Below are positions 38,943 to 46,826 of a stretch of DNA of 46,826 bases, piece after piece. Numbering within the stretch: position 1 is the first letter of the stretch; the number at the start of each line of letters is the position of its first letter. Under the pieces are notes generated by a model that saw nothing but the letters and a program-made list of their open reading frames with translations, searched no databases and was not told the DNA's origin. A program made the position numbers and the translations under genes. Origin of the DNA: a virus; the IMG/VR virus record IMGVR_UViG_3300033233_000058, positions 1 to 46,826 of that record; one strand, written 5' to 3'.

Positions 38943-40979
38943 CTAGTAACTCAATGTTGCAAGACCTATTTGCTTCTTAGCTCCACCCGCTGTACTTAAG
39001 GCTGAATAGTACATAAAGATTGTATGGTTGTTATCATCAACAACGGTTGGTGTGTATGTCCTTGCATTACGATATGAAGGTGCTCCGGTGATTGTGAATA
39101 TAGGATTAGATGCCCATTTCGTAAAATTTAAACTATCTAGCGATGTTGCATATCCAATCCCTTCATTCGCTCCGTTAATACCTCCCGAATACCATGCGTG
39201 AACTCCAGAAGCATCTTTTAACAACCCGACGTATGTTGCATATTTTTGATCCCACCCGCTCCCACTGTATGGAATAACCGGAGCAGAACCGTAAACATGC
39301 CAAAATTTTCCATCAATGGAATAAGCAGCGGCGGTTGCCTCTTGGGTTCCCGTACTTACATCGTAATACATTGCATAGGTGTAATCGAATGGATATGTAC
39401 CTATGTTTTTTGCAAAAGGCTGAAAAAATATTTTTGATGGCCCATTGCTTGCACCATTCCATTGGCCTCCAACACATGTTATAAGCTGAGCAGATGGATC
39501 TTGGGTAATTGTTTGATCATTCACCCAAGTCAAACCGTCTGCTGATTCAGCATATCCAAATCCAGAAATACAAGTTCCCGAACCTGATTTCCAATAATAA
39601 ATTTTGTATCTAATATCCGAAACGGTGCAAGACGGTGATCCGAAACAACCAGAATCATAAACAACCTGATTGTGATAACCATCCGAAGAAATTCCAGAAA
39701 TAGCAATAGGAGTTGTCCATGTGTAGCCATCTACCGATGTTGAATTATATTCTGCTGTTCCGCCATTTCCAAACCACATTTTAAACTTAGGCCCACCAGG
39801 AGTTCCGAAAGAAAATTGATCGTATATAACTGAAGGATAATAAGCATTGTACGAACTAGTTGCTATGACTATTCCTTGATCTACAAAGTTTGTATAGTTA
39901 GATCTGGCCTGAGGTAAAGATGTTAGGGCATAAATTTGGTTTGAACCATTAATTGCCAGAGTTGAATTATCAACATTGACATTCATTACATATCCGTTAA
40001 GTGATAATCCTTGGCCTACATTAGGAATAGCAGGCCCACCAAATTGAACCCATTGAGATAGATCATTTGAATATGTATAACTTTGTCCAGAATGATCAGA
40101 GTTTGAATTTTCAGTAGAAAATACTGCCCAATTATTTTGTGGTGATAAAAATGTATAAGTGTATGAACCAGAAGCACCGCCGTTAACGATTGCTATTTTG
40201 TCACCTTGTCCAATAATTGAACCTCCAAGAGGTGCATCTTTATCCTGCAATTCAACTCCAAAGCTATCGCCGGATGCTACAGGTCTACCGTATAGATCTT
40301 TCCAGGAACCTCCATGTAGTTGAACCGCTGCTCCTTGATAAAAAGGTGCCCAATCTCCAGTTGGAGATGCGCATTGTATGATAAACACCACACTATGATA
40401 ATCTCCAAGTGGTGGAGCACAGAGGCTATCATCTGCTAAATCCGGGTCACTTATGGGATTTTGCCAAATAAGTCCAGTCAGAAGTGAATCTAGTTGTGTT
40501 TTAGTTACAACATCATTTGGAGATGCTCCAGGGCCTACATTTGAAATTAAATTTCCACCCATACTAATAGCACCGGACATGACTCCACCGGACGTATTAA
40601 GCTTTGAATTTAACTCCGACTGAAGATCGGCCTGAGCAGATAAGGTTCCGCTTATCACTCCCCATGAAGGTGGAAGTATTGGAGATACATTTCCATTTCC
40701 ATCTGTAGAATAAAGAACTGATGCAGGATAAAGTTTATTATCAGCACCCTGAAGATACATCTTTCCTGTATTAGGTGGAACAATGATTGTGTCATCAACG
40801 GGATTGTTTGAGTTTATAATTTTAAGATTACCAGATCCGTCTGTTGAATAAGCAACGGTCAAAGGCATTAGGTTCCCACCATTGTCTTTGAAATATGCAC
40901 TTCCCGATTGACTTGCAACAATGATGTTATCTGAAGCGATAGCGGAAAATGCTATGAGAAATAGAATTAGGTATTTCAT
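38943..40979 (-). CDS. Large secreted fibre-like protein with beta-propeller domain
   Basis: A 678-residue protein with signal MKYLILFLIAFSAIA. After it come two related ~35-residue repeats (AYSTDGSGNLK and LYSTDGNGNVS), a fibre linker (SMGGNLISNVGPGASPNDVV), a beta domain (KDLYGRPVASGDSFGVEL), and from about residue 355 repeated blades with Y-x-x-S-x-D-G-x-x-W motifs (SVDGYTWTTPIA, ESADGLTWVND, SIDGKFWHVYG, TSLDSLNFTKW). The blades match GH43/sialidase-like five-bladed propellers, which bind or cut glycans. No catalytic residues can be assigned by eye. It starts in an ATGA overlap. Confidence 0.7.
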   Translation of the reverse strand: MKYLILFLIAFSAIASDNIIVASQSGSAYFKDNGGNLMPLTVAYSTDGSGNLKIINSNNPVDDTIIVPPNTGKMYLQGADNKLYPASVLYSTDGNGNVSPILPPSWGVISGTLSAQADLQSELNSKLNTSGGVMSGAISMGGNLISNVGPGASPNDVVTKTQLDSLLTGLIWQNPISDPDLADDSLCAPPLGDYHSVVFIIQCASPTGDWAPFYQGAAVQLHGGSWKDLYGRPVASGDSFGVELQDKDAPLGGSIIGQGDKIAIVNGGASGSYTYTFLSPQNNWAVFSTENSNSDHSGQSYTYSNDLSQWVQFGGPAIPNVGQGLSLNGYVMNVNVDNSTLAINGSNQIYALTSLPQARSNYTNFVDQGIVIATSSYNAYYPSVIYDQFSFGTPGGPKFKMWFGNGGTAEYNSTSVDGYTWTTPIAISGISSDGYHNQVVYDSGCFGSPSCTVSDIRYKIYYWKSGSGTCISGFGYAESADGLTWVNDQTITQDPSAQLITCVGGQWNGASNGPSKIFFQPFAKNIGTYPFDYTYAMYYDVSTGTQEATAAAYSIDGKFWHVYGSAPVIPYSGSGWDQKYATYVGLLKDASGVHAWYSGGINGANEGIGYATSLDSLNFTKWASNPIFTITGAPSYRNARTYTPTVVDDNNHTIFMYYSALSTAGGAKKQIGLATLSY

Positions 40980-41758
40980 TTATTGATCTCCTTCATGTAT
41001 TTATCTTTAGCACTTTGGATTCCCATCACCGGATCAGGTTTACCAGTGAATATTTTTTTCACTTCAGATTTAAGTCTGGCCGGATCTGTAGCATGAACAT
41101 CTACGGTTGGATTGTCTGAAGCTGGTTTATCTTTGTGTGAATCTATGTCAATATGGATTCCGCCGGATTGTTCGCCTTCTAGGTGATAACCGTCAATGTC
41201 TGAAAATTCTCCATGAACTTTTCCTTCTGACACTCTTATATTTTTAAAACAAGAATCATTTTCTAATGATTTTCCAAGCCTATCAGCATCCTGAGTAGAG
41301 CATGTCACTACAAATCGTTTACCATTTACGCCCGTTGCAGCTCCTGATATATGGGATTCTTGAATATGATTTTTTAATTTCTGTGCATATTCTGTTGATG
41401 AAAGTTTTTTCTCTATTTCACCCTCTAGTTTTTTCTCAACCTTATCACTAAAATTTTCCATATGACTCCCCGGAAACTGTTCATTATATTTTTTTATCCC
41501 ATGATCTTCAGAATCAAAATCGTCTATGTCTTCAGCACGTCCAGAGGCGGCCAGAGTAAAATCCCTTCTCGCCTCCGGTCTATAATCTGCGTGCTTGTCT
41601 TGATAATTATTATCCGACTTCGAGAAATCACTTCCAGGAAATTTTTCTGAAACACCTGGAGGCGAAAAATCTTCCGTAAAAACGTCTAAGCGTTTTTCAA
41701 CCTCGCGTTCAAATTTTCCCATCGATCTTGTATCAGATCCCGTAAATCCTGTTGACAT
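40976..41758 (-). CDS. Hypothetical 260-residue acidic protein after terL
   Basis: The N-terminal ~130 residues are strongly charged and probably disordered or helical (GKFEREVEKRLDVFTEDF). The C-terminal half has KRFVVTCSTQDADRLGKSL and a His/Asp-rich strand GGIHIDIDSHKDK. No family was recognised. It lies between terL and the fibre-like gene block. It could be an internal head or scaffold-like protein; this is a guess. The Shine-Dalgarno is weak. Confidence 0.5.
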   Translation of the reverse strand: MSTGFTGSDTRSMGKFEREVEKRLDVFTEDFSPPGVSEKFPGSDFSKSDNNYQDKHADYRPEARRDFTLAASGRAEDIDDFDSEDHGIKKYNEQFPGSHMENFSDKVEKKLEGEIEKKLSSTEYAQKLKNHIQESHISGAATGVNGKRFVVTCSTQDADRLGKSLENDSCFKNIRVSEGKVHGEFSDIDGYHLEGEQSGGIHIDIDSHKDKPASDNPTVDVHATDPARLKSEVKKIFTGKPDPVMGIQSAKDKYMKEINK

Positions 41759-41782
41759 AAAATAAGTGTTACAGACAAAAAA

Positions 41783-43021
41783 CTAAAAGACAACACCAGA
41801 ATGTCCTGCCATAGGTTTATAGTTATGCATCGATTTTCTCATTTCCATAAGTACAGCGTAGCGCGTCGCGTCCCAGAAGTGGTTGAAATTATCAATCGGA
41901 ACATTGGTTGACTCTCCAGATGAATTTTCTTTCCATTTATAATTGTTTTTTTCTTTCACCGCGTTCAAAGATGAATCAAGCAAAAAACATGGATATCGTA
42001 AAATAGTATCTATACCGGACTTTATAGAATCAGGCCCTTTATCCGCTGCTCTAAGATTATACCATCCACAATTATTAAGCTCTTTGATCGACTTCGGTTC
42101 AGCAGCATCCGACCATATCGATTCCTGAAATCCAATCCCGAGATTTTTTAGCTCCGATTGAATAGAATCCCTTGCCCCTATATTTGTCAAACCTCGCTTA
42201 TAAAACAACTCTTTCATATAGAGATTTCCATGAGCATAAACTATCTCAGATAGACAAGATGGATCGTTTGTAAATCCGAAATCCAATCCATAAAAACGTC
42301 TTTTCCATTCATCCTTTGGAGGAAATTCTTTACACAACTGCACCTTGCTAAATATCAGTCCCTTGTGTGCCGCGCGCTCGCCTAGACCATAGATCTTCCA
42401 AGAAGTTGAATCAGCGGTTCCTTGAGCTATATTCTCTGCCGTTGGTTCCAACCTCTCAATCTCTTTTACAATCTCAGGTTCTAAAAATGGATTGTCTTTA
42501 TATGTTGACTTTATAAAATCACAGTCATCTCTTGGAATAACTTTGTCATATATCCAATGCTGCTCGAACGATGGATTATAATCAAGAATAGCTCTTCTTG
42601 TTGTTCTGATAACAAGCTGCTCGAAATCTTTATAGTCTGCCTCGACCGCTTCATTGATCCAAAATATATCCTGCTTCCTTCCGTGAACTTTTTGGACTTC
42701 ATCCAATCCAATAAATGAAACCTCTCCACCATTTAACTTATAGATTGACTCTGACTTGTTCCAATCATTAGGATTATAGATTTTAAAATACTTATCCAAG
42801 ATATCTAAAAAATCCACCATGACCGAACTCTTCGCCCAGGTAAGGCGCGCCCTGGAAATTGTAGTTCTCAGTCCAGGATTATTTAAATGCTCAATGATGA
42901 TATATTGAATTATTGAATAGGTTTTAGTGGATCTTGCAGATCCCTCATTTACTATAATTCTTTTTTTGGAATCAAATATTTTCTCGAAAACTGTAGACGC
43001 TTCAACTGTTCTCTCTTCCAC
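41783..43021 (-). CDS. terL: Terminase large subunit
   Basis: The start is GTG at 43021, inside the end of terS (20-base overlap). The 412-residue protein has an ATPase domain with Walker A-like EGSARSTKT (26-34) and Walker B DIFWINEA (118-125), and a C-terminal RNase H-fold nuclease with FYGLDFGFTNDPS (D247), SDAAEPKS (D305) and FWDATRYA near 392-398. These fit the PBSX/terminase_3 group, many of which package by headful, in accord with permuted ends. It cuts and pumps DNA into the prohead. Confidence 0.92.
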   Translation of the reverse strand: MEERTVEASTVFEKIFDSKKRIIVNEGSARSTKTYSIIQYIIIEHLNNPGLRTTISRARLTWAKSSVMVDFLDILDKYFKIYNPNDWNKSESIYKLNGGEVSFIGLDEVQKVHGRKQDIFWINEAVEADYKDFEQLVIRTTRRAILDYNPSFEQHWIYDKVIPRDDCDFIKSTYKDNPFLEPEIVKEIERLEPTAENIAQGTADSTSWKIYGLGERAAHKGLIFSKVQLCKEFPPKDEWKRRFYGLDFGFTNDPSCLSEIVYAHGNLYMKELFYKRGLTNIGARDSIQSELKNLGIGFQESIWSDAAEPKSIKELNNCGWYNLRAADKGPDSIKSGIDTILRYPCFLLDSSLNAVKEKNNYKWKENSSGESTNVPIDNFNHFWDATRYAVLMEMRKSMHNYKPMAGHSGVVF

Positions 43022-43343
43022 GTTTTATCTCAATATTGAATTTTGGAGTCATACTACCATCAGAAGATCTATGGTCTAATTCTTGTCTTGGTTCGTGCTG
43101 ATTTAGTCTTTGCTTACCCAGCCATATCAACATTGTTCTATCTCCCGCCATGGCAAGTTCGAACTGCTTTTTAAGCAAAGTTTTGTTTCCATTCTCTCTG
43201 CCTTCTTTTATACATGCCGCAAAACGTCGTTCCAGCGTGTCTTTAGAACATTTCAATATTACACCTATCTGCTCGACTGTACATCCAATCGCAGAAAGAC
43301 TGGTTATCATTTCAGGATCTAGTTTTTTTCTTGGCCTTGCCAT
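43002..43343 (-). CDS. terS: Terminase small subunit
   Basis: A 113-residue basic protein with an N-terminal helix-turn-helix-like segment (AIGCTVEQIGVILKCSKDTL) and a helical middle (EGRENGNKTLLKKQFEL). It lies just upstream of terL and overlaps it. TerS proteins recognise the packaging site and bring the large subunit. The assignment combines position and layout. Confidence 0.88.
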   Translation of the reverse strand: MARPRKKLDPEMITSLSAIGCTVEQIGVILKCSKDTLERRFAACIKEGRENGNKTLLKKQFELAMAGDRTMLIWLGKQRLNQHEPRQELDHRSSDGSMTPKFNIEIKRGRENS

Positions 43344-43345
43344 TT

Positions 43346-44542
43346 TTACGCTTCCTTGGTTTTGGTATGTAGATTGGAAAGAACATTATATTTTTCTCCT
43401 GTTCCTTCGAGTATCGCCTCTTTGCCTGTAAAATCTTTCCAGCGGTTTATTATTACATCGCAGTATTTAGGGTCGATCTCCATTCCGTAGCATTTTCGTC
43501 CTGTTTTTTCGCATGAAATGATTGTTGTTCCACTTCCTAAAAAAAGATCAAGCACGATTTCTTTTGTGTTGATAGCGCTAATTATCCACTCGACTAACTC
43601 AACAGGCTTCGGGCATGAGTGCAAATCCCTTAAATTTGCTTCACCGACAAAAATTTTTTTATTTGTGTTTTCAAAAGTATCAAAGTTAAATGTGTTCTTT
43701 GACTTTCCCCATATTAATATCTGCTCTGTTAGTCTAAAATAACAGTCTACGCCTCTCGAGTGCTTGCCCTTCATTGTCCAGTAGAAAGTATTATTCGGGT
43801 TTTTATTGTACCAAAAAGGTAAGTATTTCCAACCTGTAGTTATAAAAATAATATCGGAGTTCTCTTTTAATATCTCGAACCACTTGTTACAAAAACACAA
43901 ATACTCTTCACCTTTTTCGTCAATGTGCTTGTTATACTCATAACCGATTCCATAAGGTGGGTCAGTAAAAACCATATCCGCCTTCTCTCCATTCATCAAC
44001 CTATCCACATTATCTTTTACCGTACAATCTCCGCACAAAAGTCTATGATCTCCGAGTATCCACAAGTCACCCGATTTACATATTGGGTTTTCTTTTACTT
44101 CCGGGACTGCATCCTCATCGGTTAATCCTTTCGCGCTAACGTCGAGTTGGAAATCTTTCAATCCTAATAAATCAATATCAAAATCAGGCCCTAGATCCCC
44201 TATATCGGTATTTATTTGACTGATATCCAATGTTGCCCATGCATCCTTACCGATGGCATTATCTGATACGATATAGGCGTATATTTGGGCCTCAGATTCG
44301 AACTCTTGGTATATGACTGGCAATTGCTTGAACCCCATCTTCTTTGCCGCCATAAGCCTTCCATTGCCCGCAACTACAAATTGGGTTCCTTTTTGAACAA
44401 TAAGTGGATTTCTGAAGCCTTGATATTCAATAAGCTTCACTAATCGATCAATTTGCTCATCGGAATGTTTATGACAATTTTTAGGATGATGCTGCAACAA
44501 CCCTATATCTACGAGTTCTATTTCTTTACTTTTAATTTCCAT
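43346..44542 (-). CDS. ParB-like / DNA methyltransferase (class beta) fusion
   Basis: A 398-residue protein. Residues ~5-95 form a ParB/Srx-like domain (GNGRLMAAKKMG at 59-70), and the rest is an N4/N6 methyltransferase with DPPY (194-197) before FLGSGTT (334-340), so the motif order is beta class. CPKPVELVEWI lies between them. Such fusions are common in phages just upstream of terS and may protect DNA from restriction or mark it for packaging. The target sequence cannot be told. Confidence 0.9.
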   Translation of the reverse strand: MEIKSKEIELVDIGLLQHHPKNCHKHSDEQIDRLVKLIEYQGFRNPLIVQKGTQFVVAGNGRLMAAKKMGFKQLPVIYQEFESEAQIYAYIVSDNAIGKDAWATLDISQINTDIGDLGPDFDIDLLGLKDFQLDVSAKGLTDEDAVPEVKENPICKSGDLWILGDHRLLCGDCTVKDNVDRLMNGEKADMVFTDPPYGIGYEYNKHIDEKGEEYLCFCNKWFEILKENSDIIFITTGWKYLPFWYNKNPNNTFYWTMKGKHSRGVDCYFRLTEQILIWGKSKNTFNFDTFENTNKKIFVGEANLRDLHSCPKPVELVEWIISAINTKEIVLDLFLGSGTTIISCEKTGRKCYGMEIDPKYCDVIINRWKDFTGKEAILEGTGEKYNVLSNLHTKTKEA

Positions 44543-44551
44543 TCAAAAATT

Positions 44552-44791
44552 CTACTTGACAATAGCGGGTTTGTCCACAAGCTCGAATGTTATTTCTTTG
44601 TCAGTAGCTCTAATCGACGCAAGGTTAATGTCTTTAGGTAGTTGGGATAGGATATTACCCCATGCCGCCTGTCTTCTTTGAGCGGTCTTGGTTAACATCC
44701 TGGAACATTCATCTTGAACCAGATCGCAATTTTTAACCTTGAGAAGGTTTTCTTTTAAAATTCTGTTTGTTTTAATTTGTACTGTTTGCAT
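44552..44791 (-). CDS. Hypothetical 79-residue protein
   Basis: A small helical protein with MQTVQIKTNRILKENLLKV at the start and AQRRQAAWGNILSQLPKDI in the middle. A good AGGAGTTACAA site lies before the ATG; the start overlaps the end of the upstream gene by 20 bases. No domain was recognised. It precedes the methyltransferase-terminase group. Confidence 0.65.
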   Translation of the reverse strand: MQTVQIKTNRILKENLLKVKNCDLVQDECSRMLTKTAQRRQAAWGNILSQLPKDINLASIRATDKEITFELVDKPAIVK

Positions 44792-45056
44792 TTGTAACTC
44801 CTATTTTTAATTTTTTAAGACATGATCTAGCAACTCTCCCAACGTCCATGTCAATTTTACCATATCCATTACTATCACATTTGTAATTATTTTCATCAGC
44901 ATAATAGCTTAAAGAATCAACTAGTGCTATCACTTCGTCTTCCAAAAAGACTAAGTTGATTTTTGTCGCCCTGGTCTGGTTTGCCGACTGATTCTTTTCC
45001 TCTAAAATATGCTTCTTGAAGTATTTCTTTAGATTTAACCACAGTTTGAATATCAT
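44772..45056 (-). CDS. Hypothetical 94-residue protein overlapping its upstream gene
   Basis: The ATG at 45056 (MIFKLWLNLKKYFKKHI) follows AGAAGGGGGAAAT, a good ribosome binding site, and is preferred to 45077. It overlaps the previous gene by about 140 bases in another frame. The C-terminal part (FLEDEVIALVDSLSYYAD, MDVGRVARSCLKKL) is the more convincing. Function unknown. Confidence 0.55.
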   Translation of the reverse strand: MIFKLWLNLKKYFKKHILEEKNQSANQTRATKINLVFLEDEVIALVDSLSYYADENNYKCDSNGYGKIDMDVGRVARSCLKKLKIGVTNANSTN

Positions 45057-45111
45057 ATTTCCCCCTTCTGGCTTCATTTTTTAACCTTTCATAAAATTGA
45101 TCGAATGTCAT
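44917..45111 (-). CDS. Hypothetical 64-residue protein
   Basis: A small charged helical protein with MTFDQFYERLKNEARRG and QLSLFGRRSD at the end, which recalls phage proteins that end in an SLF-like motif. A weak AAGAGGTAAAAA site precedes the ATG. It shares 140 bases with the next gene in another frame, which is unusual. A frameshift joining both is another reading. Confidence 0.5.
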   Translation of the reverse strand: MTFDQFYERLKNEARRGKYDIQTVVKSKEILQEAYFRGKESVGKPDQGDKNQLSLFGRRSDSTS

Positions 45112-45206
45112 TTTTTACCTCTTACTAATTGCCATAAAGGAATTTTCTGTATCATTCATTTTTATCCTCTTTGTTTTCTTCTTGGTTTTTAACTTCTTAC
45201 ATAATT

Positions 45207-45511
<305 letters not shown>

Positions 45512-45524
<13 letters not shown>

Positions 45525-45883
45525 GGTTTCACCGATTGAATATCAATTTTTGCTTTTTCAGTACATGGGGTAATTTCGATTGCCTCTGTAATATATTTAA
45601 CAGTTTCTACCATCCCAAATTTGCAGTTGGACTTATTTGGGCAGCCCTCCTGGGATACTTGGGATAGAGACGCCCCTGACCACTGCCATAAGCGTATCGA
45701 GTTAATTAAAGTTAACTCTTTTCCAATTCTGTCTTTAACATATCCGGCAAAAACGCCAGCGGAGTAGGTTCTGACTATGCAAAACTCTAACCCAGCTACC
45801 TTCTCTGCCATATTTTGAGTTTGGTCTTTTCGCACATACTCAACATTGTTAATCATAAGTGTTTCAATTTTTTCCTGTGTCAT
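45512..45883 (-). CDS. DUF6948-like protein
   Basis: A 123-residue protein with the family features: VRTYSAGVFAGYV near the N-terminus, SIRLWQWSGASLSQVS, and EAIEITPCTEKAK followed by the terminal W-K-V. A good AAAGGAGAATTTAA site precedes the ATG. Its relatives are common phage proteins of unknown role. Usually a Gly-rich tail is fused; here the stop at 45512 falls just before that tail, which is in another frame. Confidence 0.75.
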
Positions 45884-45908
45884 TTAAATTCTCCTTTGTT
45901 ATTAATTG

Positions 45909-46037
45909 CTATAAGTTCACGTAATGATGTCCACTTATTTCTGTCGGAAGTAAATCACACGACCACGCATCATGCCCTAGTTTTATAAATGCTTCTCGCA
46001 CTATTCCAGAAAATTCACACGCTATTAAAACATTCAT
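45909..46037 (-). pseudogene. Truncated methyltransferase-like protein
   Basis: A 42-residue frame starting in an ATGA overlap with the upstream gene and containing MNVLIACEFSGIVREAF and DAWSCDLLPTE. This is the highly conserved N-terminus of a phage family of putative methyltransferases (about 150-250 residues), which continue with a glycine/proline-rich catalytic part. Here the frame stops after GHHYVNL. The remainder is missing, so it is probably a deletion remnant, or a short protein with another function. Confidence 0.55.
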
Positions 46038-46393
46038 TCATCACTCCAAGGCGCATCGATCTCTTCTCCAATCTTTACGCGCGAAAAATATGATTCGTTG
46101 AAATAAGAATGTTCTATATTTTCTTTTCTATAATTACCCGTTTCTGAATAAAATGTAGTGTCTTCAAATGTTTGATTTGATTCTAAATTTGTAAACCTGT
46201 ACCTAGAGAGTTTGGTTTTTGGTTTGGGGATCATTGAAAAAACATCCAAAAAAATAGTAATGAGTATATTTCTTTCATCGCCCCTTTCATAAAAAAATAA
46301 TAGATATTTTTCACCAATACACCTTATTTCAGCCTCATTTCTATCTGGATGAATATACTTTCCACCAACCTTCAATTGATCTCTTGTTAGCAT
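46034..46393 (-). CDS. Hypothetical 119-residue protein
   Basis: A small protein with MLTRDQLKVGGKYIHPDRN near the N-terminus and a middle rich in Phe/Tyr (KYLLFFYERGDERNI). A G-G-K-Y start of this kind occurs in small beta-barrel phage proteins. It lies downstream of the hexapeptide-repeat gene, with which it is nearly contiguous, and overlaps the next frame by ATGA. No family was recognised. Confidence 0.65.
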   Translation of the reverse strand: MLTRDQLKVGGKYIHPDRNEAEIRCIGEKYLLFFYERGDERNILITIFLDVFSMIPKPKTKLSRYRFTNLESNQTFEDTTFYSETGNYRKENIEHSYFNESYFSRVKIGEEIDAPWSDE

Positions 46394-46394
46394 G

Positions 46395-46826
46395 TTATTC
46401 TCCTTTAACCAAATTCATTCCAGTTTTAATTAATGTCATATAGTCTTTGTAATATTTTTCATTTAACCCCATTTCATTGGCCTGTTTTTTTGTTATTTTC
46501 AAAACTTCCTTTCTTGTGAAAAGTTTGCATCCAACTGAAACATTTTGTGGAGTTATTGTTATATTAAATTTAAATGATAATACATAATTAACAATAGAAT
46601 AAATATCTTTCACCCGCGCCTCACCGGACACCCGCGCCGAACCGGACACCCATGCCGAATCGGACACCCATGCCTCACCGTACACCCATGCCTCACCGTA
46701 CACCCATGCCTCACCGTACACCCGCGCCGAACCGGACACCCGCGCCGAACCGTACACCCGCGCCGAACCGTACACCCGCGCCTCACCGTACACCCATGCC
46801 TCACCGAACACCAATGCCGAACCGGA
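46395..46826 (-). CDS. Hexapeptide-repeat protein, C-terminal part (continues from base 1)
   Basis: The frame is open at base 46826 and runs to a stop at 46397-46395. It begins with about twelve six-residue repeats (pattern V-Y-G-E/S-A-R/W) that form a left-handed beta-helix, and ends with a ~70-residue domain containing TITPQNVSVGCKLFTRKEVL, typical for the end of YdcK-like proteins. The ATG is on the other side of the junction, at 202. See the first entry for the joined frame. Confidence 0.75.
   Translation of the reverse strand, partial: SGSALVFGEAWVYGEARVYGSARVYGSARVSGSARVYGEAWVYGEAWVYGEAWVSDSAWVSGSARVSGEARVKDIYSIVNYVLSFKFNITITPQNVSVGCKLFTRKEVLKITKKQANEMGLNEKYYKDYMTLIKTGMNLVKGE
46612..46826. 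repeat. 18-bp repeat array encoding the hexapeptide repeats
   Basis: Imperfect copies of an 18-base unit (GGTGAGGCGCGGGTGTAC-like on the minus strand) fill this stretch and also bases 1-80. Both window ends lie in it. Short-read assembly can break or shorten such arrays. Confidence 0.85.

Noticed and set aside
45115-45159. 14-codon frame with AGAGGA before the ATG
   Set aside because: Too short to support as a gene; it may be a leader peptide but nothing else shows it.
46612-46826. CRISPR array
   Set aside because: The repeats are contiguous 18-bp coding units without spacers and encode hexapeptide repeats in frame.

Overview
The window looks like one essentially complete, AT-rich genome of a contractile-tailed (myovirus-type) bacteriophage, cut open at an arbitrary point inside a repeat-rich gene. 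Both ends lie in the same minus-strand gene, which encodes a hexapeptide-repeat protein, and the reading frame closes across the junction if a 7-base overlap is assumed. This suggests a circular or circularly permuted genome of about 46.8 kb. The morphogenesis genes follow the Mu-like order: terminase, portal, Mu F-type protein, protease/scaffold, decoration, capsid, connectors, sheath, tube, frameshifted chaperone, tape measure, then gpN/gpP/gp45/gp46/gp47/gp48-type baseplate proteins. No transposase, integrase, recognisable CI-type repressor or DNA polymerase is visible. Sec signal peptides, a lipoprotein, a Wzy-like membrane protein and an M15 peptidase endolysin suggest a Gram-negative host. 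Secreted fibre-like proteins are known from Bdellovibrio-type predators, so such a host is possible, but this is only a guess.

Layout, read in the direction of transcription (almost everything is on the minus strand). The early block runs leftward from about 11,070 to 2,488. It starts in a small control region with two leftward promoter candidates, a 54-residue HTH-like protein and small rightward genes. It then encodes a RecA-like Sak4-type annealing ATPase, an SSB-like protein, a YqaJ-type exonuclease, a VRR-NUC nuclease, two small proteins, an SF2 helicase, a TOPRIM primase-helicase and a calcineurin-like phosphoesterase. The non-coding stretch 1,369-2,236 follows. It holds TGTAAC(ATTT) iterons in both orientations, several inverted repeats and a promoter-plus-terminator leader. 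This is the best candidate for an origin or master regulatory region.

The second block runs leftward from 1,368 through the window ends to 11,496. It begins with small accessory proteins (one possibly Tad2-like), the hexapeptide protein, a DUF6948-type protein with a separated Gly-rich tail, and remnants of a methyltransferase-like gene. A ParB-methyltransferase fusion leads into the packaging, head, tail and baseplate genes, then fibre-like genes and a lysis cassette. Intrinsic terminators lie after the capsid gene (31,209-31,238), inside the lysis region (12,079-12,101) and at the end of the block (11,354-11,376).

The most unusual points are these: a LAGLIDADG-containing intein in the portal protein; five fibre-like proteins with Sec signal peptides in two blocks, one of them between terL and the portal gene; a Wzy/O-antigen-ligase-like gene translationally coupled to the lysis cassette; a clear A AAA AAC frameshift in the tail chaperone; a nested scaffold start inside the protease gene; and a structured leader whose 5' end can pair with its own terminator hairpin.
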